Virus record (IMG/VR): IMGVR_UViG_3300032322_002510
Span: 1 to 34,785 of that record
Length of the DNA: 34,785 nucleotides
DNA from: a virus
Strand: one strand, 5' to 3'
The notes beneath the pieces were generated by a model. It was not told where the DNA came from, did not search any database, and saw only the letters and a program-made list of their open reading frames with translations. A program made the translations under genes and the position numbers. Below are positions 18,128 through 25,561 of this stretch, in pieces. Positions within the stretch are counted from its first letter, which is position 1. Every line of letters begins with the position of its first letter.

Positions 18128-18889
18128 GTGATCAAACTGCTAACTCTCTTAAAAGAAGCTATAAATAAGCCTAAAGCTATATTTTTAGCAGGACCTGCTG
18201 GTTCTGGAAAGTCTACAATAGCAAAACAACTTTTGCCGTCTGATATCCCGGTTGTAAACATTGACGACACATACGAACAAATGTTAAAAGATGCAGGGAT
18301 AGGAATGGATGTGAAAAATTTTACCCCTGATCAACTTTCCCAAGCCGCCAAATTAATGGCGTCTGCAAGGAAAGTTACAGATGAAAAATACCAAGAACTA
18401 CTTAAAAATCTTAATAATATAATAATAGACGGGACAGCCGGGGCATCAAATCCAATCCGCAAAAAAAAAGAACAACTCGAAGCACTGGGGTACGATACAA
18501 TGATGTTAATGCTGTATGTTTCACCTATAACTTCTTTAGAACGCAACCAATCGCGAGAGCGCAGTTTACTTCCTAGTATTGTATTACGTACTTGGAGAGA
18601 TGTAAACTCAAATATAGACACATATAGAGATATGTTTGGAGAAGATAAATTTATTTTAATAAATAATGATCCTTCAGACGCCGAAACACAATTCGATCCT
18701 AAAGAGATAAAAAAACGATTTTTTGACACTTCAACCGCTAAAGGCAAACCTAAAACACCAGAAGAACAAGCCAAATCAAACGCTGAAGCGGCAAAATTAA
18801 ACCAAGATATACAACAAATGGTAGATACACTACCTCAGTTTGATGACTTATCAACAGCTAAAACTAAAATTAAACAATTTTTATCATGA
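18128..18889 (+). CDS. CTS-tagged P-loop kinase (zeta-toxin/AAA_33-like)
   Basis: A 253-residue protein with a GTG start chosen because MIKLLTLLKEA is the same tag as in the genes at 27494 and 27808. The site LKE-A (residues 8-11) fits a T4 gp21-type cleavage, leaving a mature enzyme that begins about 10 residues before the Walker A motif GPAGSGKS (22-29). NIDDTYEQ near residue 46 and NIIIDGTAG near 99 fit the acidic and Walker B positions of zeta-toxin/polynucleotide-kinase-like enzymes. RNQSRERSLLPSIVLRTW near 140-157 supplies Arg/lid residues. The last 50 residues are a helical Lys/Ala-rich extension. Substrate unknown (nucleotide sugar, nucleic acid end or small molecule). It overlaps the next tagged gene by ATGA. 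Confidence 0.7.
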   Translation: MIKLLTLLKEAINKPKAIFLAGPAGSGKSTIAKQLLPSDIPVVNIDDTYEQMLKDAGIGMDVKNFTPDQLSQAAKLMASARKVTDEKYQELLKNLNNIIIDGTAGASNPIRKKKEQLEALGYDTMMLMLYVSPITSLERNQSRERSLLPSIVLRTWRDVNSNIDTYRDMFGEDKFILINNDPSDAETQFDPKEIKKRFFDTSTAKGKPKTPEEQAKSNAEAAKLNQDIQQMVDTLPQFDDLSTAKTKIKQFLS

Positions 18890-19245
18890 AACTAAGCCAA
18901 TTACGCCAACTAATTAAAGAAGAATTAGAAGCAGCAATACAAGAAGAGTCATACACCCCTGTAGATGAAGTGGGTAAATTCTTTGTAGTTAAAAAACCTA
19001 AAGGGAAAATGACCAAAGAAGATATGGTATATGAAGCTACAGTATTTGATGAAATTAAAATGGATGAAACCAAAGGGGTTTATACAAATAAATCTGAGGC
19101 TAATCGTCACGCTACTGAAGCTTTAAAAGAATACGAAATGCAGCTTAAAGAAATGGAAGATGCTATGTCTGAGTTTAGGGAAGCTAAAAAAGGCATTGAC
19201 GAAAAGAAAAAAGCCGCTAGAGAAAAAATCGAAAAACTTAAATAA
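18886..19245 (+). CDS. CTS-tagged coiled-coil protein
   Basis: A 119-residue protein starting MKLSQLRQLIKEELEAAIQE. This is the same tag (MKxSQLRQLI[KR]EE) as the genes at 33099 and 33405, but with different codons, so it is an old rather than a recent copy. IQE-E at residues 18-21 is the likely cleavage point. A small beta-rich stretch follows (KFFVVKKPKGKMTKED), then a C-terminal coiled coil from about residue 75 (EYEMQLKEMEDAMSEFREAK). It is translationally coupled to the kinase gene and abuts the next start with no gap. Role unknown; a packaged DNA-associated or partner protein is possible. Confidence 0.5.
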   Translation: MKLSQLRQLIKEELEAAIQEESYTPVDEVGKFFVVKKPKGKMTKEDMVYEATVFDEIKMDETKGVYTNKSEANRHATEALKEYEMQLKEMEDAMSEFREAKKGIDEKKKAAREKIEKLK

Positions 19246-20814
19246 ATGAATCAACTTACTAAACTTTTAGTAGGGGAACTTCTTGAAAATAAACAAGTAA
19301 TAGGCTTGTATGGGGGTGGTTTTAAACCACCCACTAAAGGACACTTTGAAGTTGTAGAACAAGCCCTAAAAGAATATCCTGAATTAGATAAACTTATAAT
19401 CTATGTTGGTGGTGGTGTTAGAGATGGGATTACCCAAGAACAATCGTTAGCGGTTTGGGATATTTATAAAGATCTTTTAGGCGATAAAGTTGAAATTCAA
19501 CCATCCCCTTCTCCTATTGGCGATATTATACGCTACGGCAGAGACAATGCAGATAAAATTGTGTATTTCTTCTTAGGAGAAAGAGAAGGTAAAGAAAGCG
19601 ATGCAGCAGATACAGCACAACGCACTAAAAATGTTGAAACAAAATACCCCAATACACAAATAAAAATTATTAAATCCCCTGATACTGGAATTAGCGGGAC
19701 TGCAGCTCGTAAAATATTACTCAACCCAGATAAAACATTTGAGGATTTTAAACAATTCCTTCCTGATGGATTAGCAGATGGAGAAAAGCAACAAATATAT
19801 GATTTATTAAAAAAAGGAGCAGTAAAAGAAAATGTAGCCCCAAACCACACAGGCAAATCATCACCTTATGGTTCAGGTTACAAACCACTTGTTCTTGAAA
19901 TATCAAAATATATGATAGAACAAGGTATGGAAATACAGCCATTACCTAAAGTTCAATTCATAGACAACGACGAAGGTAATGCCCAAAATATTTTAGGAAA
20001 TACAGCCTATTATAATCCACAATCTAAAGCTATAGTATTATATACTTTAAATCGTCACCCTAAAGATATTTTACGTTCGTTTTGCCACGAAATGGTTCAT
20101 CACGAACAAAATATGAAAGGAACATTAGGTAATATTAGAACCCAAAATACAACAGAAGACTCCCATTTAGACAGAATTGAAAGAGAGGCGTATGAAAAAG
20201 GGAACATAATATTTAGAAATTGGGAAGATAATTACAAAAAAACTTGGCAATCTGAAAACCCATCGGTACCTTCGAACCCGGGGGTTAACGAGATAGAGAG
20301 AGGAGGAGAGAATAAGGGGGGTGAAGGGAACCCGGGGGGTGATAAATACACCATATATTGTGATATGGATGGGGTATTGTGTGATTTTGATAAACGTTTT
20401 ATGGAATTTTCAAACGGAATCCCCCCATCCCAATACGAAAACGAATTTGGGAAGAAAGCATTTTGGGAATTAATTAGTAAAAAAGGAGTAGGATTTTGGG
20501 TTGGTATTCCCTGGATGCCTGATGGTAAACAGCTTTGGAATTATATTAAACCCCATAATCCATCTTTATTATCAGCCCCATCTCGTGAAGAATCATCTCG
20601 TTTAGGTAAACGCTTGTGGGTTAGAAATAATATCCCCGGAACCAAACTTATCCTACGCCAGGCCGAACAAAAACAAGAATTTGCTAACCCTAACGCTATC
20701 TTAATAGACGATAGAACTTCAAATATCCAGCAATGGAGAGATAAAGGGGGGATTGGTATAATGCATACCTCGGCTAATGAAACAATTAAACAACTTAAAG
20801 AACTCGGACTATGA
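19246..20814 (+). CDS. CTS-tagged triple fusion: nucleotidyltransferase - HExxH zincin - HAD phosphatase
   Basis: A 522-residue protein. Residues 1-15 (MNQLTKLLVGELLEN) are tag-like with LLE-N. Residues 18-190 form a cytidylyltransferase-like domain with GGGFKPPTKGH at 23-33 (the T-x-G-H nucleotide-binding motif) and GISGTAARKI near 148-157 (ISxT-type motif). Residues about 215-330 hold a metallopeptidase-like region with CHEMVHHEQ at 280-288 (HExxH) and a candidate third ligand in REAYEKGN near 313. A Gly-rich linker (residues 343-366) is encoded by unusually G-rich DNA. Residues 367-522 are HAD-like with YCDMDGVLCDFD, motif I of 5'-nucleotidase-type phosphatases, and LIDDRTSN late. Each domain has its catalytic signature; substrates are unknown. 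Confidence 0.75.
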   Translation: MNQLTKLLVGELLENKQVIGLYGGGFKPPTKGHFEVVEQALKEYPELDKLIIYVGGGVRDGITQEQSLAVWDIYKDLLGDKVEIQPSPSPIGDIIRYGRDNADKIVYFFLGEREGKESDAADTAQRTKNVETKYPNTQIKIIKSPDTGISGTAARKILLNPDKTFEDFKQFLPDGLADGEKQQIYDLLKKGAVKENVAPNHTGKSSPYGSGYKPLVLEISKYMIEQGMEIQPLPKVQFIDNDEGNAQNILGNTAYYNPQSKAIVLYTLNRHPKDILRSFCHEMVHHEQNMKGTLGNIRTQNTTEDSHLDRIEREAYEKGNIIFRNWEDNYKKTWQSENPSVPSNPGVNEIERGGENKGGEGNPGGDKYTIYCDMDGVLCDFDKRFMEFSNGIPPSQYENEFGKKAFWELISKKGVGFWVGIPWMPDGKQLWNYIKPHNPSLLSAPSREESSRLGKRLWVRNNIPGTKLILRQAEQKQEFANPNAILIDDRTSNIQQWRDKGGIGIMHTSANETIKQLKELGL

Positions 20815-21218
20815 AAGTAGATAGAATTATAATAGATATAGAAGGCGATCTTAATAATTTCAAAACTAGCCTTGTAGATGATTTTACAAAATACAAAGGA
20901 TATAAAGTAAAATCTACAACCGAAAATAGAACATTTTTAGACGATAAGGGTGAAAAAGTTCAAAAACAAGTTTACTTACTCAATATCGAAGACACATCTC
21001 CTATAGGTAAAGGCAAAGAAGCACTTATTACCCTAATCCCAGGCAATAATACCATTAAAATAGTAATTACCGGGGAAAATAAAAAACCTTTAGAAGACAA
21101 AATAAACCAATTTATTGGCAAATCTTCCAAGTTTAATAAAATTGGGGGTAAAATGAAAAAATCTAAATTAAAAGAAATAATAAAAAGCTATGTTAAAGAA
21201 GCAATTCAAAGAACATGA
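20811..21218 (+). CDS. Hypothetical protein ending in an internal CTS-like segment
   Basis: A 135-residue protein, coupled by ATGA to the triple-fusion gene. The N-terminal about 110 residues look like a small alpha/beta domain (MKVDRIIIDIEGDLNNFKTS; EALITLIPGNNTIKIVITGE). From an internal ATG at 21153 the sequence MKKSKLKEIIKSYVKEAIQR is a perfect tag of the type found at gene starts (compare MKKSDLKELIRKNIIQEL at 21813), but it ends two residues later at a stop. It overlaps the next gene by 29 bases in another frame. Either the tag is now a C-terminal tail, or a single indel detached it from the zinc-ribbon gene downstream. Confidence 0.5.
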   Translation: MKVDRIIIDIEGDLNNFKTSLVDDFTKYKGYKVKSTTENRTFLDDKGEKVQKQVYLLNIEDTSPIGKGKEALITLIPGNNTIKIVITGENKKPLEDKINQFIGKSSKFNKIGGKMKKSKLKEIIKSYVKEAIQRT

Positions 21219-21753
21219 TGTTCAACGTCTCCGAAATATTATTAGTAAAAAACACGGAGATAAAACCAAACAAGGCATCGGTTATACAAAAACACAAGAG
21301 TTTCACAGTGAAGGGGATATTTGGGAAGAAGATGGTAGACAATGGACTATTAAAAATGGAATCAAGCAAAATATTACTAAATTAGATACTGCTAAAAAAG
21401 CAGCATCTTTTCCTTTATTTTGCCCTTGCTGCAGCAAAATTATGAAACCCCATTTAGATAAAAAATGGTTTATTTTATACAAACGTTGTTTCAATTGTCA
21501 AGTAACATTTGAAGCTACATTGCGCCAAAAAGGATTATGGGATGAATACGAAAAAACGGTATTTAATGCCGACATTGATGGGTTAAAACAAGAATTTCAA
21601 ATATGGGTTGATGAACAAATACAAAGTGAATCAAATCAATCTTACATAAGTGAAGCCGGAGATGTTGAAAAATGGGTAGGTTCTTCTAAAAAGAAATTAC
21701 TTGAAACCAAAGAAGAAGGACTTAAATATCTTGATAGTTTAAAGAAAGAATAA
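21190..21753 (+). CDS. Zinc-ribbon protein, conserved phage hypothetical
   Basis: A 187-residue protein. The start ATG 21190 (MLKKQFKEHDVQRLRNIISK) is uncertain because it lies inside the preceding gene. Proteins that I remember from environmental T4-like phages begin near the EHDVQR motif, so this start is plausible. Residues about 75-105 contain FCPCCSK and RCFNC, a CxxC..CxxC zinc ribbon. Upstream is a conserved basic region (SEGDIWEEDGRQWTIKNGIK) and downstream a helical tail (EAGDVEKWVGSSKKKLLETK). Zinc ribbons often bind nucleic acid, but no function is known. If a frameshift is invoked, the protein would gain the tag starting at 21153. Confidence 0.6.
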   Translation: MLKKQFKEHDVQRLRNIISKKHGDKTKQGIGYTKTQEFHSEGDIWEEDGRQWTIKNGIKQNITKLDTAKKAASFPLFCPCCSKIMKPHLDKKWFILYKRCFNCQVTFEATLRQKGLWDEYEKTVFNADIDGLKQEFQIWVDEQIQSESNQSYISEAGDVEKWVGSSKKKLLETKEEGLKYLDSLKKE

Positions 21754-21780
21754 TATTTATTAATATATTTAAATAGTATA

Positions 21781-21790
21781 ATATTTATAA
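21781..21790 (+). promoter_or_regulatory. Candidate promoter motif ATATTTATAA
   Basis: Exact motif copy in the 59-base gap before the tagged gene at 21813. A 22-base A-rich leader without Shine-Dalgarno sequence follows. The flanks are extremely AT-rich, so chance is harder to exclude here than elsewhere. Confidence 0.45.
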
Positions 21791-21812
21791 ACAACACTCT
21801 AAACAAGATACA

Positions 21813-22544
21813 ATGAAAAAATCAGACCTTAAAGAATTAATTCGTAAAAATATTATTCAAGAGTTAGAATCACAAGACGATGATGCGGCTTTAGGTAATA
21901 TGTACTCTCCTTTATATGAAAAGAAAAAAGATGAAGAAGAGGATATAGAAATTACAGCAGACGAAGAAACTGAAGAACCAGAAGTTGATATGGATAGTAC
22001 TGGAGATCCTGCTTTATCTGATGCCGACCAAGAATATTTAAATACTTTAGAAACATTAAAAAACAAAGCTAAAGAAATGGGCGACGAAAAACTTGAAAAC
22101 CAAATAGATAATACTATTACTTATTTTACACGCCAACACGTTGTTAAAGAAGGGGATACAGATTACGCTCGAGCTAAAGACGCTAAACGTTTAGGTAAAA
22201 AAGGTGAAGAAAATATTTACGGAGCAGGAGTAAAAAAAGGTGAAAGACTCGAAAAAGAAAAATTACAAGAACTAGACATGGAATCATTAAATAGAATGGA
22301 TGAACTAGTTAACCAAAATAATCTTAGAATGCTTGTAACCGCTGCTCAAGGTATTATCAAAGACTTAGAAGAATTTGAAGATGATGACATTTTTGACTTT
22401 ATTGTAAGCAAAATTAAAGAATTAGATATGCCCGCTCCCAGCCCCATAAGACCTGTAAATAGGCATAGCTGGAGAGATGATAAGCGTATCTGGAGAGAAA
22501 ATTATGAAATGCGTCGTTTACAAAGAATAGCAGGTTTAATTTAA
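21813..22544 (+). CDS. CTS-tagged acidic protein with C-terminal RLQRIAG motif
   Basis: A 243-residue protein starting MKKSDLKELIRKNIIQELES. Residues 30-75 are extremely acidic (KKKDEEEDIEITADEETEEP) and probably disordered, which is reminiscent of scaffold or core proteins. A central region has YARAKDAKRLGKKGEENIYG near residue 110. The C-terminus ends NYEMRRLQRIAGLI, which mirrors the N-terminal RMQQLAGII / RRMQKLAG motif of the genes at 14248 and 16354, so this protein carries tag-like elements at both ends. It is first in a run of six genes with mostly zero or overlapping spacing. An internal scaffold or core role is possible; no enzyme motif is seen. Confidence 0.5.
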   Translation: MKKSDLKELIRKNIIQELESQDDDAALGNMYSPLYEKKKDEEEDIEITADEETEEPEVDMDSTGDPALSDADQEYLNTLETLKNKAKEMGDEKLENQIDNTITYFTRQHVVKEGDTDYARAKDAKRLGKKGEENIYGAGVKKGERLEKEKLQELDMESLNRMDELVNQNNLRMLVTAAQGIIKDLEEFEDDDIFDFIVSKIKELDMPAPSPIRPVNRHSWRDDKRIWRENYEMRRLQRIAGLI

Positions 22545-22550
22545 TATAAC

Positions 22551-23396
22551 ATGATAAACGAATCTACTTTAACTAAGGCTGAGCTTGCTAAACGTGAAGA
22601 CATTATCAAATCAATGAAAGGTAATAAACGTAAATTAGTTCAAAAATACGGCAAAGATGCCGAAAAAGTTATGTATGGCCGTGCAACCAATATAGCTAAA
22701 AAAGTAGCAGAAAATAAAATGGAAAATACAAATAAACTTAAAGAAGCAATTAAAAAAGCTTTAACAAAGGAAAACTCTACTCAAACCAAAACCCAAACTT
22801 ATAATGGAGTAACATATGATTCAAGTGAGGGTAGCCCATTCGATAGAGGCTCAGCAGATAAATATTATGGAAGAGCGATTGATATAACAGATCTAACACC
22901 TGAAGAAGAAAAAGCTTATATGGCGGGGTATGAATGGGAACAAGAAAGAAAAGATTGGTTAGAAGAAAAAGCTGAATTTCCGGATTTAACCGGTGATGGT
23001 AAAGTAACTAAAGCCGATATTTTAAAAGGCAGAGGAGTTGAATTAGATGAAGATCTAGACTTAGGCCACGAAGACGACGAACCACATATGATCAAAGCCG
23101 AATTATACAAAATAGGCAAATACGCTATGGAATTATACCAAATGGTAGACCAATTTGAAGGGCAAGGCGAAGTTGACTTCCCAGCTTGGTGGCAATCCAA
23201 GATTACCAATGCCGCTAGCATGATAAGCAGCGCTAAACATTACCTTGAGTTTGAATTAAAAGAACCAGCTATTGACGCTATGGTAGGTGTTGCCCAATCA
23301 GAAGATGTAATTGATGAAAATAAAATAAATGCTTTAGAAGAAATTAAAGCTAAAGTATTAGAAAAACTCACCGCTAAATTATCTAAAGAAAAATGA
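22551..23396 (+). CDS. Conserved phage protein with EF-hand/dockerin-like loop
   Basis: A 281-residue protein. Residues 1-60 are basic (KREDIIKSMKGNKRKLVQKY; YGRATNIAKKVAENK). A second tag-like helix lies inside at residues about 60-75 (TNKLKEAIKKALTKENS) with LKE-A and TKE-N. Near residue 145 PDLTGDGKVTKADIL matches a calcium-binding EF-hand/dockerin loop (DxTGDGxVxxxD). The C-terminal 120 residues are helical (DDEPHMIKAELYKIGKYAME; AWWQSKITNAASMISSAKHY). From memory this combination recurs in uncultured marine phages, function unknown. It is coupled by ATGA to the next gene. The start MINES could itself be a minimal tag (INE-S). Confidence 0.55.
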   Translation: MINESTLTKAELAKREDIIKSMKGNKRKLVQKYGKDAEKVMYGRATNIAKKVAENKMENTNKLKEAIKKALTKENSTQTKTQTYNGVTYDSSEGSPFDRGSADKYYGRAIDITDLTPEEEKAYMAGYEWEQERKDWLEEKAEFPDLTGDGKVTKADILKGRGVELDEDLDLGHEDDEPHMIKAELYKIGKYAMELYQMVDQFEGQGEVDFPAWWQSKITNAASMISSAKHYLEFELKEPAIDAMVGVAQSEDVIDENKINALEEIKAKVLEKLTAKLSKEK

Positions 23397-23881
23397 AAGA
23401 CTTAGCTAAAATACAAGAATTTTTTTCTAAACCTCTAGGTGAAGTTGAAGATAACGAAATATGGCTTAAAAACGAAGAAGACATAGTTAAACTAGGTCTT
23501 GAAGGAGCAAGAGACTGGAAAAGAGGAATTGATATAAATTATGGCCCCTATACAGATAAGGATTCATTCGAATATATGTACTGGAAAAAAGGATGGGAAG
23601 ATGCAGATTTGACCGCTGCCCAACTATCAGAAACTAAAGAAGAAGATGCCGTTGATACAATTACAATGGATATTCCTTTATTCCTTCGTATGTTAGAATA
23701 TTCAAGAGAAGATGCTTCTCAAGACATGGATTTACACGATGTTACCGAAAAAGCAAATTTATTAGGTAAAGAAAGAGGTATTTTATCTATGGAAGATTAT
23801 GATGAAATTGTAGGTGCTGTTAAAAAAGATTTAGGAGAAAACTTAATAGAAAGAGTAATCAATAGACTAAAAAATAAATGA
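23393..23881 (+). CDS. Conserved phage hypothetical protein
   Basis: A 162-residue protein. The N-terminus MKDLAKIQEFFSKPLGEVED has possible tag features (IQE-F, LGE-V), weaker than in its neighbours. A central acidic region is followed by DTITMDIPLFLRMLEYSRED and VTEKANLLGKERGILSMEDY, a segment I remember as conserved in environmental T4-like phages. It is predominantly helical, has no Cys and no membrane segment. ATGA overlaps on both sides tie it to the genes at 22551 and 23878, implying co-expression and perhaps a complex. Function unknown. Confidence 0.5.
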   Translation: MKDLAKIQEFFSKPLGEVEDNEIWLKNEEDIVKLGLEGARDWKRGIDINYGPYTDKDSFEYMYWKKGWEDADLTAAQLSETKEEDAVDTITMDIPLFLRMLEYSREDASQDMDLHDVTEKANLLGKERGILSMEDYDEIVGAVKKDLGENLIERVINRLKNK

Positions 23882-24333
23882 ACCGCGACGAACTTATAGT
23901 TAAAATCAAATCAATAGCTAAACAAGCTTTAGCTAATCGTAAAAAAACTGAAATAGCAGCTGTAGAATACGATGAATTAACTAAGTTCCCTGAACTTAAA
24001 AAGGCAATAGTAGATTTACTTACACCAGATTTTGATTATTTTTTGGCATCTATCGATTGGGTTGCCCCCAAACCAACAACATTTCGTATTAATTTAAAAA
24101 ACGGAACAAGTTTTTACCTTATATTTTCCCCTCGTTCTTGGATAGCCCAAGTTGAAGGTAAAAAATATTATTTACTTAACTTAAATGAAGAAGAAGCAGC
24201 CACTAATGCTATAGCTCGTTTATTAAGAATAGGCGCTAAAGTTAAACCTGAAGAAGAAATTCCTGAAACTCCTATTGAAATCCCACCTGCTGAAGCACCT
24301 GCTGAAGAAGAAACACCCGAACCCGCCGCTTAA
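23878..24333 (+). CDS. Conserved phage hypothetical protein
   Basis: A 151-residue protein starting MNRDELIVKIKSIAKQALAN. This is a basic helix related in spirit to the tags but without a clear I/L-x-E site. A compact beta-rich core covers residues 48-105 (FDYFLASIDWVAPKPTTFRI; FYLIFSPRSWIAQVEGKKYY). The C-terminal 30 residues are a Pro/Glu-rich disordered tail. It overlaps the preceding gene by ATGA and is followed two bases later by the next gene. The conserved-looking core suggests a real protein with a virion or DNA-associated role, but nothing identifies the activity. Confidence 0.5.
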   Translation: MNRDELIVKIKSIAKQALANRKKTEIAAVEYDELTKFPELKKAIVDLLTPDFDYFLASIDWVAPKPTTFRINLKNGTSFYLIFSPRSWIAQVEGKKYYLLNLNEEEAATNAIARLLRIGAKVKPEEEIPETPIEIPPAEAPAEEETPEPAA

Positions 24334-24335
24334 TT

Positions 24336-25550
24336 ATGGACCCATTAGATAAATTTTTTCAAAAATATAGTTACAAATTTTCTAAAGGATATCCTGACAT
24401 GAACCATGAGCAGGATATCTTGCTGTTAGAGAATTTGTTACAAGACATGGGTATTGACTTTAGGTTTGATAATATTTTATACGAAACCACAGACAGACAA
24501 GTCTCCCAAAACACAAAAAAAGCTATTGATTATATTATAAAAAACACAAATAAAGGATTTACAACCCAATCCGACCCTAAACGTTTAGGAAACCAAGGTA
24601 AAGTATCATCAGATGACTTTAAAGTCATTATAAATACTTTATTTAAACCAAACGATATCCAAATCTATGGGCCACGTTCAGGGCCAAACTCATCAGGTAA
24701 ATTTGATATGTACGAATTTGATACTGAAGATTTTGGTTTAGTTCGTATTATTTTAAGCGGGGGAGGAAACGCTGGTGAACAATACGAAGCCGAATTTTAC
24801 AATGTAGCCAAAGAATTAGCGGGCGAACCTAATGAAGCTCTCCCTAAAAGCCTCCAAACTCTATACTCAGCTTTAGATATAGACAATGCTGCATTAACTA
24901 GCGACGATATAAAATCTTTTAGAACAGGAGACACTAAACGAAATTTAAATCCAAAAGGCCCAGAAGATATAGGTAAAACCATTTCAGATTTGGACATTAC
25001 ACACAATGACAAAACTTATTATATTTCTTTAAAAAACAAACAAGGCAGTGGAATATACAGCGGTGCTAATATTCCTTGGATATACGAAAAAAACGGAAAA
25101 GTAGTATACGATCCCGCTAAATTTAACCCTTCATCAGGTAACGGCCTTTTGTTTGATATATTTAATATTGATTCTAAAAAAATAGCTACGGGCCTAAACA
25201 ACTATATAAATAAAACAGGTAAATTGACTGAATTTGAACCTATTAACATAGACAATAATGCCTTTAAAAAACTTTTAGCTTCCTCTTTAGGATACGGATA
25301 CTATTATGTAAAAGAATACGGCAAAGGAGACATTAAAGTAACTCCCCTCCTAACTGCTAAAGATTCTCTAGACGCTATCGGTAAAATTTCAGACGTTCAA
25401 ATCAAATATCCTAGCCAAGATACCAAACAGGTTACAATAAAGATAGATACAGACAGCAAATTATTTGGGCCTTCCCAATACATGGTAGCTATTAGAAATA
25501 CTAAAGGAAATGTATTACCATTATCTTTGAGAATTAGCAAAATAAAATAA
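24336..25550 (+). CDS. Possible PD-(D/E)XK-like nuclease (tentative)
   Basis: A 404-residue protein starting MDPLDKFFQKYSYKFSKGYP; unlike its neighbours it lacks the tag. Around residues 135-235 the order E..(YEAEFYNVAKEL)..D..(ISDLDITHNDKTYYISLKNK) resembles the core of restriction-endonuclease-fold enzymes (acidic residue, then D-x(n)-x-L-K). SGGGNAGEQYEAEF precedes the first acidic helix. The C-terminal 100 residues are beta-rich (VQIKYPSQDTKQVTIKID). The nuclease call is a motif-level guess. It ends just before a promoter-like motif, so it probably closes the unit that began at 21813. Confidence 0.4.
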   Translation: MDPLDKFFQKYSYKFSKGYPDMNHEQDILLLENLLQDMGIDFRFDNILYETTDRQVSQNTKKAIDYIIKNTNKGFTTQSDPKRLGNQGKVSSDDFKVIINTLFKPNDIQIYGPRSGPNSSGKFDMYEFDTEDFGLVRIILSGGGNAGEQYEAEFYNVAKELAGEPNEALPKSLQTLYSALDIDNAALTSDDIKSFRTGDTKRNLNPKGPEDIGKTISDLDITHNDKTYYISLKNKQGSGIYSGANIPWIYEKNGKVVYDPAKFNPSSGNGLLFDIFNIDSKKIATGLNNYINKTGKLTEFEPINIDNNAFKKLLASSLGYGYYYVKEYGKGDIKVTPLLTAKDSLDAIGKISDVQIKYPSQDTKQVTIKIDTDSKLFGPSQYMVAIRNTKGNVLPLSLRISKIK

Positions 25551-25559
25551 TATTTATGT
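25550..25559 (+). promoter_or_regulatory. Candidate promoter motif (ATATTTATGT variant)
   Basis: An eight of ten match to ATATTTATAA, overlapping the stop of the previous gene and ending two bases before the chosen ATG at 25562. Its position matches the copy at 1587, which also ends two bases before its ATG. Confidence 0.35.
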
Positions 25560-25561
25560 AT

